Shown here: positions 1 through 6,897 of the stretch, in pieces
How the letters are laid out: each line of letters opens with the position of its first letter
Numbering within the stretch: the first letter of the stretch is position 1
DNA from: Nitrospina sp.
GTDB taxonomy: Bacteria > Nitrospinota > Nitrospinia > Nitrospinales > Nitrospinaceae
Direction: 5' to 3'
Length of the DNA: 19,790 bases
Assembly: GCA_004357365.1 (NCBI GenBank)
Contig: SMVT01000138.1
Location: 1 to 19,790, forward strand
Notes under the pieces: generated by a model
What the model saw: the letters and a program-made list of their open reading frames with translations, nothing else
Databases searched by the model: none
What the model was told of the DNA's origin: nothing
Translations under genes and position numbers: made by a program

Positions 1-966
1 ATCGCCGATTTGGATGGCGCTGGCCAGGGTGGTCTTGGCCTGGACCGGATGAAACTCCTTGAACCCGTTCTTATAGCTCAGGTACAGGGGGTTGGCGCGC
101 TCCGCCTGGGCGCACACCAGCCGCGGCAGACGGTCGATGATTCCCAACTCATACATCATCTTAAAACCTTTGCCGATGGCGCTGACGTTACCGAGGTTGC
201 CGCCAGGGACAATGACCACATCCGGCACTTCCCCATCGAACTGCTGGATCAATTCGAAACTGATGGTTTTCTGTCCCTCGATGCGCAGGGAGTTCATGGA
301 GTTGGCGAGGTAAATCTCGTTTTCCGCGCACAGGGCCTGGACGGCCTTCATACAGCCGTCGAAGTCGGTATCCAGCGAGAGCGTCAGCACCCCGTGGGTG
401 ATCGGCTGGATCAATTGCGTCAGCGACACCTTGTTGCGGGGCAGAAACACGATCGCCGGAATATCGGCCACGGCGCAGTAAGCGGCCAGAGCGGCGGAGG
501 TATCTCCGGTCGAGGCGCAGGCCACGGCCCGGATGCTTTTTCCTTCGGCGCGCATCTGCTTGACCATGGACACCAGAACCGTCATTCCCAGATCCTTGAA
601 CGACCCGGTATGCGCCATGCCGCACTGCTTGATCCAAAGATCCTTCAGGTTCACTTGATGCCCCAGGCGTTCCGCCCAGAACAGGTTGGTTCCGCCCTCG
701 TAGGTGGAAACGATATTTTCGTTGTCCACTGAAGGACACACCAGCTCCTTTTTGGCCCAAACCGAACTGCCGTAGGGCCATTCGTTTTTGCGGTAACGCT
801 CCTTGAACAGGTCGTTCCATTCCCGGGCGGACCGCTGTTTTAACTGGTCCATGTCGTGAGCAACTTCGAGCAGGCTGTTGCAATCCGGACAGCGGTAGAT
901 GATCTGGTTCAGGGGATACCGGCCCGAACACCCATTGATGCACTGAAACCACGCTTTACATTTCAT
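1..966 (-). CDS. thrC: Threonine synthase, N-terminal 322 residues (cut by window edge)
   Basis: This is a PLP-dependent enzyme converting O-phosphohomoserine to threonine, the last step of threonine synthesis. Translating the minus strand from the ATG at 966 gives 322 codons with no stop before the window edge, so the C-terminus is missing. The N-terminus has a rubredoxin/zinc-ribbon-like cysteine set (C9, C13, C26, C29), as in some bacterial threonine synthases. The PLP-lysine motif HTGSFKDLGM follows, with the Schiff-base lysine at about K124. Further on are an ASTGDTSAAL segment (about residues 151-160) and the phosphate-binding loop VPGGNLGN. The start lies 2 bp after the hom stop, with a GGTGGA ribosome site inside the end of hom, so translation is probably coupled to hom. 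The family call is firm; whether the gene is intact beyond the edge cannot be seen. Confidence 0.93.
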   Translation of the reverse strand, partial: MKCKAWFQCINGCSGRYPLNQIIYRCPDCNSLLEVAHDMDQLKQRSAREWNDLFKERYRKNEWPYGSSVWAKKELVCPSVDNENIVSTYEGGTNLFWAERLGHQVNLKDLWIKQCGMAHTGSFKDLGMTVLVSMVKQMRAEGKSIRAVACASTGDTSAALAAYCAVADIPAIVFLPRNKVSLTQLIQPITHGVLTLSLDTDFDGCMKAVQALCAENEIYLANSMNSLRIEGQKTISFELIQQFDGEVPDVVIVPGGNLGNVSAIGKGFKMMYELGIIDRLPRLVCAQAERANPLYLSYKNGFKEFHPVQAKTTLASAIQIGD

Positions 967-968
967 GG

Positions 969-2273
969 CTATTTTTCCACCCGGATTAATACGGTTTTTT
1001 CGCAGACATCTTCAATACCATCGATTTCCTTCAAAGCGGCCTGGATATTTTTTTCACGCGCCTGATGCGTCATCATCACCAGCGGCACCCCCTTGCCGTT
1101 ATCGTCCTTGACGCGTTGGATCACGGCCTCGATACTGATGTCATGGTTGCCCAGGATTCCCGAAATCCGCGACAATACGCCGGGTTTATCCAACACCCAG
1201 AACCGCAGGAAATACTCGCCTTCGATCTCCGCTATATCCTTTAAGGGGATCCTCTGAATGCCGGCGGTTTGGTAGGACTGGGGCGGCACCCGGTCCTGCG
1301 CGCCAGAAAGGATGTTGCGGGCGATTTCGACAATATCCCCCACCACGGCACTGCCGGTCGGCAACGAGCCAGCTCCATGGCCGATCAAAATATTCTCTTC
1401 CATCATGTCACCACAAACCATGATGGCATTCAACACTCCATTAACGTTGGCCATGGGTTTGGATTCGGGGATCATCGCCGGATGCACGCGGACATCGATC
1501 GCCCGGCCGTCAAACTTGGAGATGGCCAGCAGTTTGATGCGGTAGCCGAATTCGTGGGCGCATTTAATATCCAACGACGAAATGCTGGAAATGCCCTGCA
1601 CGTAAATATCATCGAGGTTCACCGGGGTGCCGTACGCCAGCCGGGTCAACACCGCTATTTTGTGCGCGGAGTCGATGCCTTCGATGTCGAAGGTCGGATC
1701 CGCTTCGGCATATCCCTTGTCCTGCGCCTCTTTCAACGCCGTTTCAAAATCGTGGTTGCCGTCTGACATTTTACTCAAAACATAATTGGCGGTGCCGTTC
1801 ACGATACCTTCGATGGCCTGAATCCGGTTGGCCACGAACGCTTCCTTGATGGACCGGATGATGGGAATCGCCCCGCCCACGGAGGCCTCGAAACCGACCG
1901 CGATGTGGTTTTTTTCGGCGGCGGCAAATACCTCGTCCCCGTGCTTGGCGAGCAGAGCCTTGTTGGCGGTGACCACATGCTTTTTATTCTCGATGGCCTG
2001 CAGGATGAAGGAACGCGCCGGTTCATAACCGCCGATCAGCTCGACCACGATATCAATATCCGGATGGTCCAGCACCTCCTTGGCATCGGTGGTCAGCATT
2101 CCGGCATCGACCTTCACCCCGCGGTCGGTGGTGATATCGAGATCCGCGATTTTGATCACTTCGAGCACAGCGCCCAGCCGGCTTTGGATTTGACTCTGAT
2201 TGTCCTGAAGGATTTTAACCATCCCGCACCCGATGGTTCCGAATCCGATCAGGCCCACTTTAACCGTTTTCAT
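969..2273 (-). CDS. hom: Homoserine dehydrogenase with C-terminal ACT domain
   Basis: It reduces aspartate semialdehyde to homoserine with NAD(P)H, the branch point to threonine and methionine. The 434-aa length is typical for a monofunctional enzyme with an ACT domain. An N-terminal Rossmann motif (GFGTIGCG, residues 10-17) is followed by VTANKALLA with K105. The substrate domain includes GIVNGTANY (about 156-164) and ADPTFDIEGIDSAHK ending at K205, the position of the conserved catalytic lysine. The C-terminal part, from about residue 355 (FLRFWVLDKPGVLSRIS), is an ACT domain, which in this family senses threonine, so feedback inhibition is likely. It lies 15 bp after the aminotransferase stop and 2 bp before thrC. 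I see no clear Shine-Dalgarno sequence before its ATG, so it may depend on coupling to the upstream gene. Confidence 0.96.
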   Translation of the reverse strand: MKTVKVGLIGFGTIGCGMVKILQDNQSQIQSRLGAVLEVIKIADLDITTDRGVKVDAGMLTTDAKEVLDHPDIDIVVELIGGYEPARSFILQAIENKKHVVTANKALLAKHGDEVFAAAEKNHIAVGFEASVGGAIPIIRSIKEAFVANRIQAIEGIVNGTANYVLSKMSDGNHDFETALKEAQDKGYAEADPTFDIEGIDSAHKIAVLTRLAYGTPVNLDDIYVQGISSISSLDIKCAHEFGYRIKLLAISKFDGRAIDVRVHPAMIPESKPMANVNGVLNAIMVCGDMMEENILIGHGAGSLPTGSAVVGDIVEIARNILSGAQDRVPPQSYQTAGIQRIPLKDIAEIEGEYFLRFWVLDKPGVLSRISGILGNHDISIEAVIQRVKDDNGKGVPLVMMTHQAREKNIQAALKEIDGIEDVCEKTVLIRVEK

Positions 2274-2288
2274 AATTTAAATATGGGA

Positions 2289-3491
2289 TTAAAAAATTTC
2301 ACGGATGCCCTGAATCGCCTGGCGAATCCGGTGTTCGTTTTCGATGAGTGAAATGCGGACAAAGTGATCCCCTCCTTCTCCGAATCCGATACCGGGGGAA
2401 ACGGCCACCTTGGCTTTGTCCAGAAGGAGTTTAGAGAACTCCAGCGATCCCATGGATTTGAACGGATCCGGTATCTCGGCCCAGACAAACATGGTGGCCT
2501 TGGGCACATCGACCGTCCACCCCACCCGGTTGAGCCCTTCGCACAGGACGTCGCGCCGTTTGCGATAGGTTTCGCAAATCTCCTCCACGCAATCGCGCGG
2601 ACCGTTCAGGGCGATGATGGCAGCAATCTGGATGGGTTGAAACATCCCGTAGTCCTGGTAACTCTTGACACGGGCCAGCGCATGAATAATATCACGGTTT
2701 CCCACCATAAAACCGACCCGCCAACCGGGCATGTTGTAACTTTTAGACAGGGTGAAGCTTTCCACCCCGACCTCCTTCGCGCCCGCCACCTGAAGCAGAC
2801 TCGGGGCCCGGTAGCCGTCGAAAACCAGGTCGGCGTAGGCAAAATCGTGAATCACGATCAGGTCGTGTTCCAGCGCGAACGCCACCACCTTTTCGAAAAA
2901 GTCGATTTCCACCACCTGGGTGGTCGGGTTGTGCGGAAAATTAATGATCAACGCCTTGGGCCGGGGCCAATTCTGCTTGTACGCTTGAAGCAGGGCCTCG
3001 AAAAAATTGGTGTCCTTCTGCATGGGAACACCGATGACATCGCCATTCGATAAAATAAAAGCGTAGGTGTGAATGGGATACGTGGGCGTCGGCACCAGCA
3101 CCGAATCGCCCGGACTGGTGATAGCCAAGGCCAAATGAGAAATCCCTTCCTTGGAACCGATGGTGGCGATGGCCTCGGTTTCGGGATCCAGTTCGACCTG
3201 AAAATTTCTCTGGTACCAGTCGGTAATGGCCAGCCGGAGTTTTGGAATTCCCTTGGATTGCGAATAACGGTGGTTGGGACCCTTGGTGGCGGCTTCGCAC
3301 AATTTGTCGACGATATGTTTGGGAGTCGGCAAATCGGGATTGCCCATTCCAAAGTCAATAATATCCTCTCCCCGGCGCCGGGCCTGCAATTTCAAATCGC
3401 CTACGATGTCGAATACGTAAGGTGGCAGGCGGTTGATTCTCGAAAATTCTTTCATGGCTCTTCGGTTTGGTCTCCGGGCCCGGCTCTTCAA
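2289..3491 (-). CDS. alaC: AlaC-type pyridoxal-phosphate aminotransferase
   Basis: This class I/II aminotransferase resembles E. coli AlaC (glutamate-pyruvate aminotransferase) along its whole length as I recall that protein. Shared stretches include RINRLPPYVFDI near the N-terminus, GEDIIDFGMGNPD, TIGSKEGISHL, the PLP-lysine motif SKSYNMPGWRVGFMVGN (K250 from this start) and SPGIGFGEGGDHFVRISLIEN near the end. Alanine synthesis is the best guess, but related enzymes act in the LL-diaminopimelate and other amino-acid routes, so its place ahead of hom may mean an aspartate-family role. The start is uncertain. A TTG at 3491 has a strong GAGGAGG site 11 nt upstream, while an internal ATG at 3455 gives an N-terminus closer in length to E. 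coli AlaC but has only a poorly spaced ribosome site. It is the first gene of the hom-thrC operon. Confidence 0.9.
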   Translation of the reverse strand: MKSRARRPNRRAMKEFSRINRLPPYVFDIVGDLKLQARRRGEDIIDFGMGNPDLPTPKHIVDKLCEAATKGPNHRYSQSKGIPKLRLAITDWYQRNFQVELDPETEAIATIGSKEGISHLALAITSPGDSVLVPTPTYPIHTYAFILSNGDVIGVPMQKDTNFFEALLQAYKQNWPRPKALIINFPHNPTTQVVEIDFFEKVVAFALEHDLIVIHDFAYADLVFDGYRAPSLLQVAGAKEVGVESFTLSKSYNMPGWRVGFMVGNRDIIHALARVKSYQDYGMFQPIQIAAIIALNGPRDCVEEICETYRKRRDVLCEGLNRVGWTVDVPKATMFVWAEIPDPFKSMGSLEFSKLLLDKAKVAVSPGIGFGEGGDHFVRISLIENEHRIRQAIQGIREIF

Positions 3492-3502
3492 GGAACCCGA
3501 AA

Positions 3503-3509
3503 CCTCCTC
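3503..3509 (-). promoter_or_regulatory. Strong ribosome-binding site deciding the alaC start
   Basis: The minus strand reads GAGGAGG here, 11 nt before the TTG at 3491 and 47 nt before the alternative ATG at 3455. No other in-frame start sits within reach of it. This is why the longer, TTG-initiated form is preferred, although the spacing is at the long end of normal. Confidence 0.55.
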
Positions 3510-3514
3510 AATCG

Positions 3515-3532
3515 AAAGGGTTAAACCCCTTT
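3515..3532. repeat. Inverted repeat in the alaC leader, possible operator
   Basis: A perfect 6-bp inverted repeat, AAAGGG and CCCTTT, is separated by 6 bp. It overlaps the transcription start expected from the promoter-like hexamers just upstream on the minus strand. It could be an operator or a weak RNA hairpin. No U-run follows it on either strand, so it is not an intrinsic terminator. Confidence 0.35.
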
Positions 3533-3536
3533 AAAA

Positions 3537-3563
3537 ATAATACTTTCCGCAAAAGCGAGTCAA
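3537..3563 (-). promoter_or_regulatory. Candidate sigma-70 promoter of the alaC-hom-thrC operon
   Basis: On the minus strand a TTGACT -35-like hexamer (3563-3558) and a TATTAT -10-like hexamer (3542-3537) are 15 nt apart. Each hexamer matches consensus at five of six positions, but the spacer is 1-2 nt shorter than usual. The predicted start would be near 3530, about 20 nt before the GAGGAGG ribosome site. The gap between the protease and alaC is the natural place for an operon promoter. Confidence 0.4.
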
Positions 3564-3622
3564 GATATCATAAATCCCCCACCCCCGGCAAATTAATCTA
3601 TTTAAAGGAGAAATGGAGTGGC

Positions 3623-4411
3623 TCAACTGGCCAGTTTCATTTTATCGACAAAATCGGAGATCGCCTTGGAGTTAATCCCGATCCCCTGCTTGAGTTGGCT
3701 GTTACGGTAGTTGGCCATCATGCTGACGATTCCGACCAGCTTGCCTTCGCATTCCACGATGGCCCCGCCGGAATTGCCGAAAAATACTTCATTGTCCTTG
3801 AAGTAGATATAGTCCGAGGAACGAATCAGCTCTTTATTTTTGATTCGCGCTTTTTGGAGGGAATAAAATTTACGGTTGGGATGTCCCACCACCAGGAGTT
3901 CCTGATTTACATCACCCCGGGTCTGCAAGTCCAGCCAGTGGGGGTACGCCTCTTCGGTTTTAATAAAGGCCAGGTCCAACCGGTCCACCCGCCGGATGGA
4001 TTCCACCCGGAACACCAGTCCCGGCTGGGCCAGCCTGTCTTCCTCCACCCGGGGCAAAACGAGGATGATCCGCTTGCCGTCCACCACGTGGTTGGCGGTG
4101 ACGATCAATCGCGGTCCGATAAAGACTCCAGCCCCCAGACTTTTATCCGCAAATACGACAACGGTGGCGGCGGCCACTTTTTTATAGAGTTCCTCACTGT
4201 GGTCGCATGATATATCCTTGCCAATGAGATGTTGTTCCAGTTCATTTTCGGGCGGGTTCAATAATAGGCGAATTGTCCGGTTAATTTTGTTAAAGTAGGT
4301 GTTCTCGGGATCGCTCACCGCCAATTGCTGGTTGTGAACGGCCATCAGCCCGAAGGCGGCAAAAACCACCGCGACCACTTTCCATTTTTTCATTTTTTTC
4401 TTTACGCTCAT
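3623..4411 (-). CDS. Membrane-anchored trypsin-like serine protease
   Basis: This is a 262-aa chymotrypsin-fold protease. The N-terminus is basic (KKKMKKWK) followed by a hydrophobic stretch (about residues 11-25), so it is an uncleaved anchor or a signal peptide and the protein acts in the periplasm or outer envelope. The catalytic triad is visible as H108 in LIVTANHVV, D146 in RLDLAFIK and S214 in the GNSGGAIVE oxyanion loop, so the enzyme should be active. No PDZ domain follows, unlike DegP/HtrA proteins, and the chain ends soon after the last beta strands. The ATG at 4411 is used; an ATG at 4393 also fits. Its start is 11 bp from that of divergent uppP, so its promoter must lie inside uppP. 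The substrate is unknown. Confidence 0.85.
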   Translation of the reverse strand: MSVKKKMKKWKVVAVVFAAFGLMAVHNQQLAVSDPENTYFNKINRTIRLLLNPPENELEQHLIGKDISCDHSEELYKKVAAATVVVFADKSLGAGVFIGPRLIVTANHVVDGKRIILVLPRVEEDRLAQPGLVFRVESIRRVDRLDLAFIKTEEAYPHWLDLQTRGDVNQELLVVGHPNRKFYSLQKARIKNKELIRSSDYIYFKDNEVFFGNSGGAIVECEGKLVGIVSMMANYRNSQLKQGIGINSKAISDFVDKMKLAS

Positions 4412-4422
4412 AGTAAAAACCT

Positions 4423-5235
4423 ATGGAACTTCTTCAGGCCGTCCTTCTGGGCCTTATCCAAGGGTTAACCGAATTCCTTCCCGTCTCCAGCTCAGGCCAC
4501 CTCATCCTCGTCCCCCATGTACTGGGATTGAAGGACCAAGGACTGGCCATGGACGCGTTTCTTCACTTGGCGACCTTATTAGCGATTATTATTTATTTTC
4601 GCAGAGACCTTTCGAAATTGCTAATAAGTTTGTTCACCCGAAAGTCCAATGATCCTTACCGGCCCCTGGCGTGGAGTATTGTCGCGGCCTCATTTCCGGC
4701 GGGCCTGGCGGGTTTATTTATGGGGGACTGGATTGAAACCCATCTCCGCAACCCCACCTTTGTGGCGGGAAATCTGTTGTTCTGGTCGATTGTCTTTTTT
4801 GCGGCAGACCGGGGGTCCACCCGGAAAGAGTCGGCATCGGATGAATGGGTTCAATTGAGCTGGGGCCAGGTTCTGTTCATCGGAGTCGCCCAGGCGATCG
4901 CCCTGCTACCCGGCACCTCGCGTTCGGGAATCACCATTTCCGCCGGATTGTTCAGCCGCTTGTCCCAGCCGGCGGCGGCGCGGTTTTCATTCCTTCTGGG
5001 AACTCCGATCATTCTGGCGGCGGGTTTGCATAAAACCGTGTCGTTGTTCAACGACACCCAGCATGAATTCCTGTTCACACCCTTCGAGTTTCTGATGGGC
5101 TTCCTGGTGGCTTTCGCCGTCGGCTATTTATCGATCCAATGTTTGCTGGCGATTGTTGCGCGGGTGGGCTTGCTACCCTTTATTATTTACCGGGTTCTGC
5201 TCGCGGGACTGATATTCATCTTCCTCGCCCAATAA
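4423..5235 (+). CDS. uppP: Undecaprenyl-diphosphate phosphatase
   Basis: This integral membrane enzyme dephosphorylates undecaprenyl pyrophosphate to recycle the lipid carrier of peptidoglycan and LPS sugar synthesis; overexpression gives bacitracin resistance (BacA family). The 270-aa length is typical. Both family signature regions are present. The first is GLTEFLPVSSSGH, with E17 and the SSSGH loop at residues 22-26. The second is LLPGTSRSG at about 161-169, with R167. Several hydrophobic segments fill the rest. The N-terminus begins at the expected place for the family, which supports the ATG at 4423, though I see no Shine-Dalgarno sequence before it. It is divergent from the protease with an 11-bp gap, so its promoter must lie within the protease coding sequence. 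It ends in a strong hairpin terminator. Confidence 0.96.
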   Translation: MELLQAVLLGLIQGLTEFLPVSSSGHLILVPHVLGLKDQGLAMDAFLHLATLLAIIIYFRRDLSKLLISLFTRKSNDPYRPLAWSIVAASFPAGLAGLFMGDWIETHLRNPTFVAGNLLFWSIVFFAADRGSTRKESASDEWVQLSWGQVLFIGVAQAIALLPGTSRSGITISAGLFSRLSQPAAARFSFLLGTPIILAAGLHKTVSLFNDTQHEFLFTPFEFLMGFLVAFAVGYLSIQCLLAIVARVGLLPFIIYRVLLAGLIFIFLAQ

Positions 5236-5267
5236 AAAACCGGCCTGCGTTACCGCAGACCGGTTTT
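5236..5267. terminator. Bidirectional intrinsic terminator between uppP and the secreted protein gene
   Basis: AAAACCGG (5236-5243) pairs with CCGGTTTT (5260-5267), and CTGCG (5245-5249) pairs with CGCAG (5254-5258). There is one C/A mismatch between the two stem blocks and a TTAC loop. The A-run on one side and T-run on the other make it work in both directions. It starts directly after the uppP stop and lies 17 bp past the stop of the convergent secreted-protein gene. Confidence 0.88.
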
Positions 5268-5284
5268 GAACAAGCGAAAAAGAA

Positions 5285-5707
5285 TTAACCGCAGGTGATA
5301 TTCAGGTTAACCGTGCCGGTATTCGTAATGCGAACTTCACCGCTGATATCCCCAATGGAATCGCCACGGCTGAAGTTATTTTGACTCGTCAATACAACCT
5401 TTTTGCGGCCCATGCTGTGAAAATTGCGAATACCTACAAATTTAGCACCGGCTGCGCCAGCCTTAAATGCATTATGCTCCGCCGGCCCCAGGGCAATGGG
5501 AACCGTGATGGCACTGGAAGATAACCAGACCACGGCGTTGGCGTTACTACGGTCCCCTTTGGAAGAATTTCCGGATGCTTCCAAGGTAATTGATTTAGCA
5601 TTGGTGCACGTCGTCTTCTGACCCGGCTTCAAGGTTCCAGCATAGGCGGAAGCGGCAAAACAGAGAGCAACAACGCTAATGATGGTAAAGAGCACTAACT
5701 TTCTCAT
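5285..5707 (-). CDS. Small secreted protein of unknown function
   Basis: I do not recognise this 140-aa protein. It has a textbook signal peptide: MRK, a hydrophobic core and a likely cleavage after AYA at residue 23. The mature form is about 117 residues and contains exactly two cysteines, C34 near its start and C139 next to its last residue. They could form one disulfide closing the domain. The mature chain is rich in Ser, Asn, Gly, Ala, Val and Thr in alternating patterns (for example EVRITNTGTVNLNITCG), which suggests a small beta-sandwich. It has a net basic middle (GRKKVV) and no lipobox. The ATG at 5707 has a GGAGG site 6 nt upstream, one of the clearest ribosome sites in the window. 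It is monocistronic, with its own terminator and a long upstream non-coding region, so it may be well expressed and regulated. Confidence 0.8.
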   Translation of the reverse strand: MRKLVLFTIISVVALCFAASAYAGTLKPGQKTTCTNAKSITLEASGNSSKGDRSNANAVVWLSSSAITVPIALGPAEHNAFKAGAAGAKFVGIRNFHSMGRKKVVLTSQNNFSRGDSIGDISGEVRITNTGTVNLNITCG

Positions 5708-5738
5708 AGTTTTCCTCCGTTACCCAAAATTGTTAAAA

Positions 5739-5767
5739 AATAAAACTCCCCTAAAATTTTGGTTCAA
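5739..5767 (-). promoter_or_regulatory. Weak candidate promoter of the secreted protein gene
   Basis: On the minus strand TTGAAC (5767-5762) and TTTATT (5744-5739) are 17 nt apart. Each matches the sigma-70 hexamers at four of six positions. The expected start near 5732 would leave a leader of about 25 nt containing the GGAGG site at 5714-5718. The spacing is ideal but the hexamers are mediocre, so this is tentative. Confidence 0.3.
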
Positions 5768-5832
5768 TGCCTTTTCGCCCAGTACCGCCGGAACTGAAAG
5801 CCACATTAAACCCGAACACTCTATTCAAATTG

Positions 5833-5870
5833 TTTTCCCACCCGGGAAACGAACCCGCCCTACCGGGTTC
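5833..5870. repeat. Two abutting inverted repeats
   Basis: TTTCCC (5834-5839) and GGGAAA (5844-5849) form a 6-bp stem with a 4-nt loop. Directly next to it GAACCCG (5851-5857) and CGGGTTC (5864-5870) form a perfect 7-bp stem with a 6-nt loop. Neither is followed by a U-run on either strand, so they are not obvious terminators. They could be a protein-binding site or the stem-loops of an unknown RNA upstream of the secreted gene. Confidence 0.45.
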
Positions 5871-5913
5871 CGGCCGGAACTCATTGGAATGCCTGTAATA
5901 ACCCCAAATCCAA

Positions 5914-5928
5914 GCACTATTCTAGTGC
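5914..5928. repeat. Operator-like palindrome
   Basis: GCACTA and TAGTGC form a perfect 6-bp inverted repeat around a 3-bp centre (TTC). The size and symmetry suit a dimeric regulator. A TATACT hexamer lies 7 bp downstream (5935-5940), but no fitting -35 element was found. Confidence 0.4.
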
Positions 5929-5974
5929 GGTCAGTATACTTACGGTTGGGTACAAGTCAACTATTTTTTGGACA

Positions 5975-6035
5975 TTTTCCTAACAAAATGGCGGATTGTT
6001 TTCCTATAACCCTTCAGGTAGATTTCCTATAGCCC
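5975..6035 (+). repeat. Three direct repeats of a TTTCCTA motif
   Basis: TTTTCCTA occurs at 5975-5982, TTTTCCTATAACCC at 5999-6012 and TTTCCTATAGCCC at 6023-6035. The common TTTCC steps are 24 and 23 bp, about two helical turns, so the copies would lie on nearly the same face of the DNA. The last two share 12 of 13 bases. This looks like a small array of regulator sites, about 140-200 bp upstream of the VTT gene, though chance in AT-rich DNA is possible. Confidence 0.35.
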
Positions 6036-6175
6036 TATACCCTGTAATATTTGATTTTTAAGGGGTTACAACAATCCACCGGGGAAAAAACCACTTCCAT
6101 TTAAAAACCTGTGACTTATACTAACCTCATTCATTAATACCGGTGTTTCGGACCCATCCCCAGTAAATTCGACCT

Positions 6176-6889
6176 ATGAACGAAATCAAAGCCACCGCTA
6201 CCGAGAATGCCTTATCAAAGCCCAAAAAAAAGTTCCTCAAGTTTGTTTTATTAATCCTGGTGGGCTTTGCTATCGGGTTTTATTTTACTCGCAAAGGATT
6301 TCAGTTAACTCCTGAGTCTTTCAAGGCCTTTGTGCTTTCCCTGGGTCTTTTGGGGCCCATCATTTTTATTGGAATTTTCATCATCCGGCCCCTGTTTCTG
6401 ATTCCCTCCATCGCTTTATTCGTGGGAGGCGGATTGGCTTTTGGCCCGGTTCTGGGACCGATTTACGCCTCATTCGGAGCGGCACTGGGTGGGGTGGTCG
6501 GGTTCTGGTTTTCCCGTCTCATGGGCCGCGAATACGTCATTAAAAAACTGAAACTGGGGGCCCACATGATCGACAACACCCGCTTCAGTTTTTCCGTGGT
6601 CTTTCTGCTCAGCCTGTTGCCCATCATGCCGGTCACGGTGATCAATTACGGGGCGGGGCTTTCCAGGATGAAGTTCAATAATTATATCGCGGCCCATATT
6701 CTGGGAATAACTCCCCGGGCCTTCGCCTATGGGTTTTTCGGCAGTACCCTGCTGGAGATCGGCTCCCGAAAATTCATGGTCTCGCTATTGATCCTGGTGG
6801 TTCTGGGTATTGTGACCGCTTATATTCATCTCCGCTCGAAACAAAAACAACCGCCACCCCTCGCGGAAGAGACTTCCCCATCCGGCTGA
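6176..6889 (+). CDS. TVP38/TMEM64 (VTT/DedA-like) membrane protein
   Basis: This 237-aa integral membrane protein belongs to the VTT (SNARE-associated Golgi protein/DedA-like) superfamily. After a short polar N-terminus it has a hydrophobic helix at about residues 22-41. The central region carries family hallmarks: glycine-rich FVGGGLAFGPVLGPIYA, a GAALGGVVGFWFSRLMGREYV segment (small-residue helix ending in an R-x-x-G-R type motif), then LLPIMPVTVINYGAGLSRMKFNNY with the conserved proline-containing re-entrant stretch. A last helix at about 199-216 precedes a proline-rich cytosolic tail. Members are linked to lipid scrambling and membrane homeostasis; a specific substrate cannot be assigned. 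No ribosome site is evident before the ATG. It is convergent with the UDP-glucose pyrophosphorylase gene, with 8 bp between stops. Confidence 0.85.
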   Translation: MNEIKATATENALSKPKKKFLKFVLLILVGFAIGFYFTRKGFQLTPESFKAFVLSLGLLGPIIFIGIFIIRPLFLIPSIALFVGGGLAFGPVLGPIYASFGAALGGVVGFWFSRLMGREYVIKKLKLGAHMIDNTRFSFSVVFLLSLLPIMPVTVINYGAGLSRMKFNNYIAAHILGITPRAFAYGFFGSTLLEIGSRKFMVSLLILVVLGIVTAYIHLRSKQKQPPPLAEETSPSG

Positions 6890-6897
6890 TCAGGAGT

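Larger units (their letters stand above)
5708..6175. other. 468-bp non-coding region between divergent genes
   Basis: This is the only long stretch without a supportable gene. It is more AT-rich than its surroundings and separates the divergent starts of the secreted protein (minus) and the VTT protein (plus). An open frame here (5679-6032, plus) partly overlaps the secreted gene, lacks a ribosome site and looks non-biological. The region holds a promoter-like pair near 5739-5767, two abutting hairpins near 5833-5870, a palindrome at 5914-5928 and three spaced copies of a TTTCCTA motif from 5975. I see no tRNA-like fold or known riboswitch. Confidence 0.6.

Noticed and set aside
10..732. 240-aa open frame on the plus strand
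   Set aside because: It lies antisense to threonine synthase, which has family motifs and catalytic residues, and has no recognisable motif of its own.
5679..6032. 117-aa open frame in the intergenic region
   Set aside because: It overlaps the signal-peptide end of the secreted gene, lacks a ribosome site and contains the repeats and palindrome; no protein features are visible.
6890..6897. Terminator between the VTT gene and the pyrophosphorylase
   Set aside because: Only 8 bp separate the stops and no hairpin with a T-run was found at the end of either gene.
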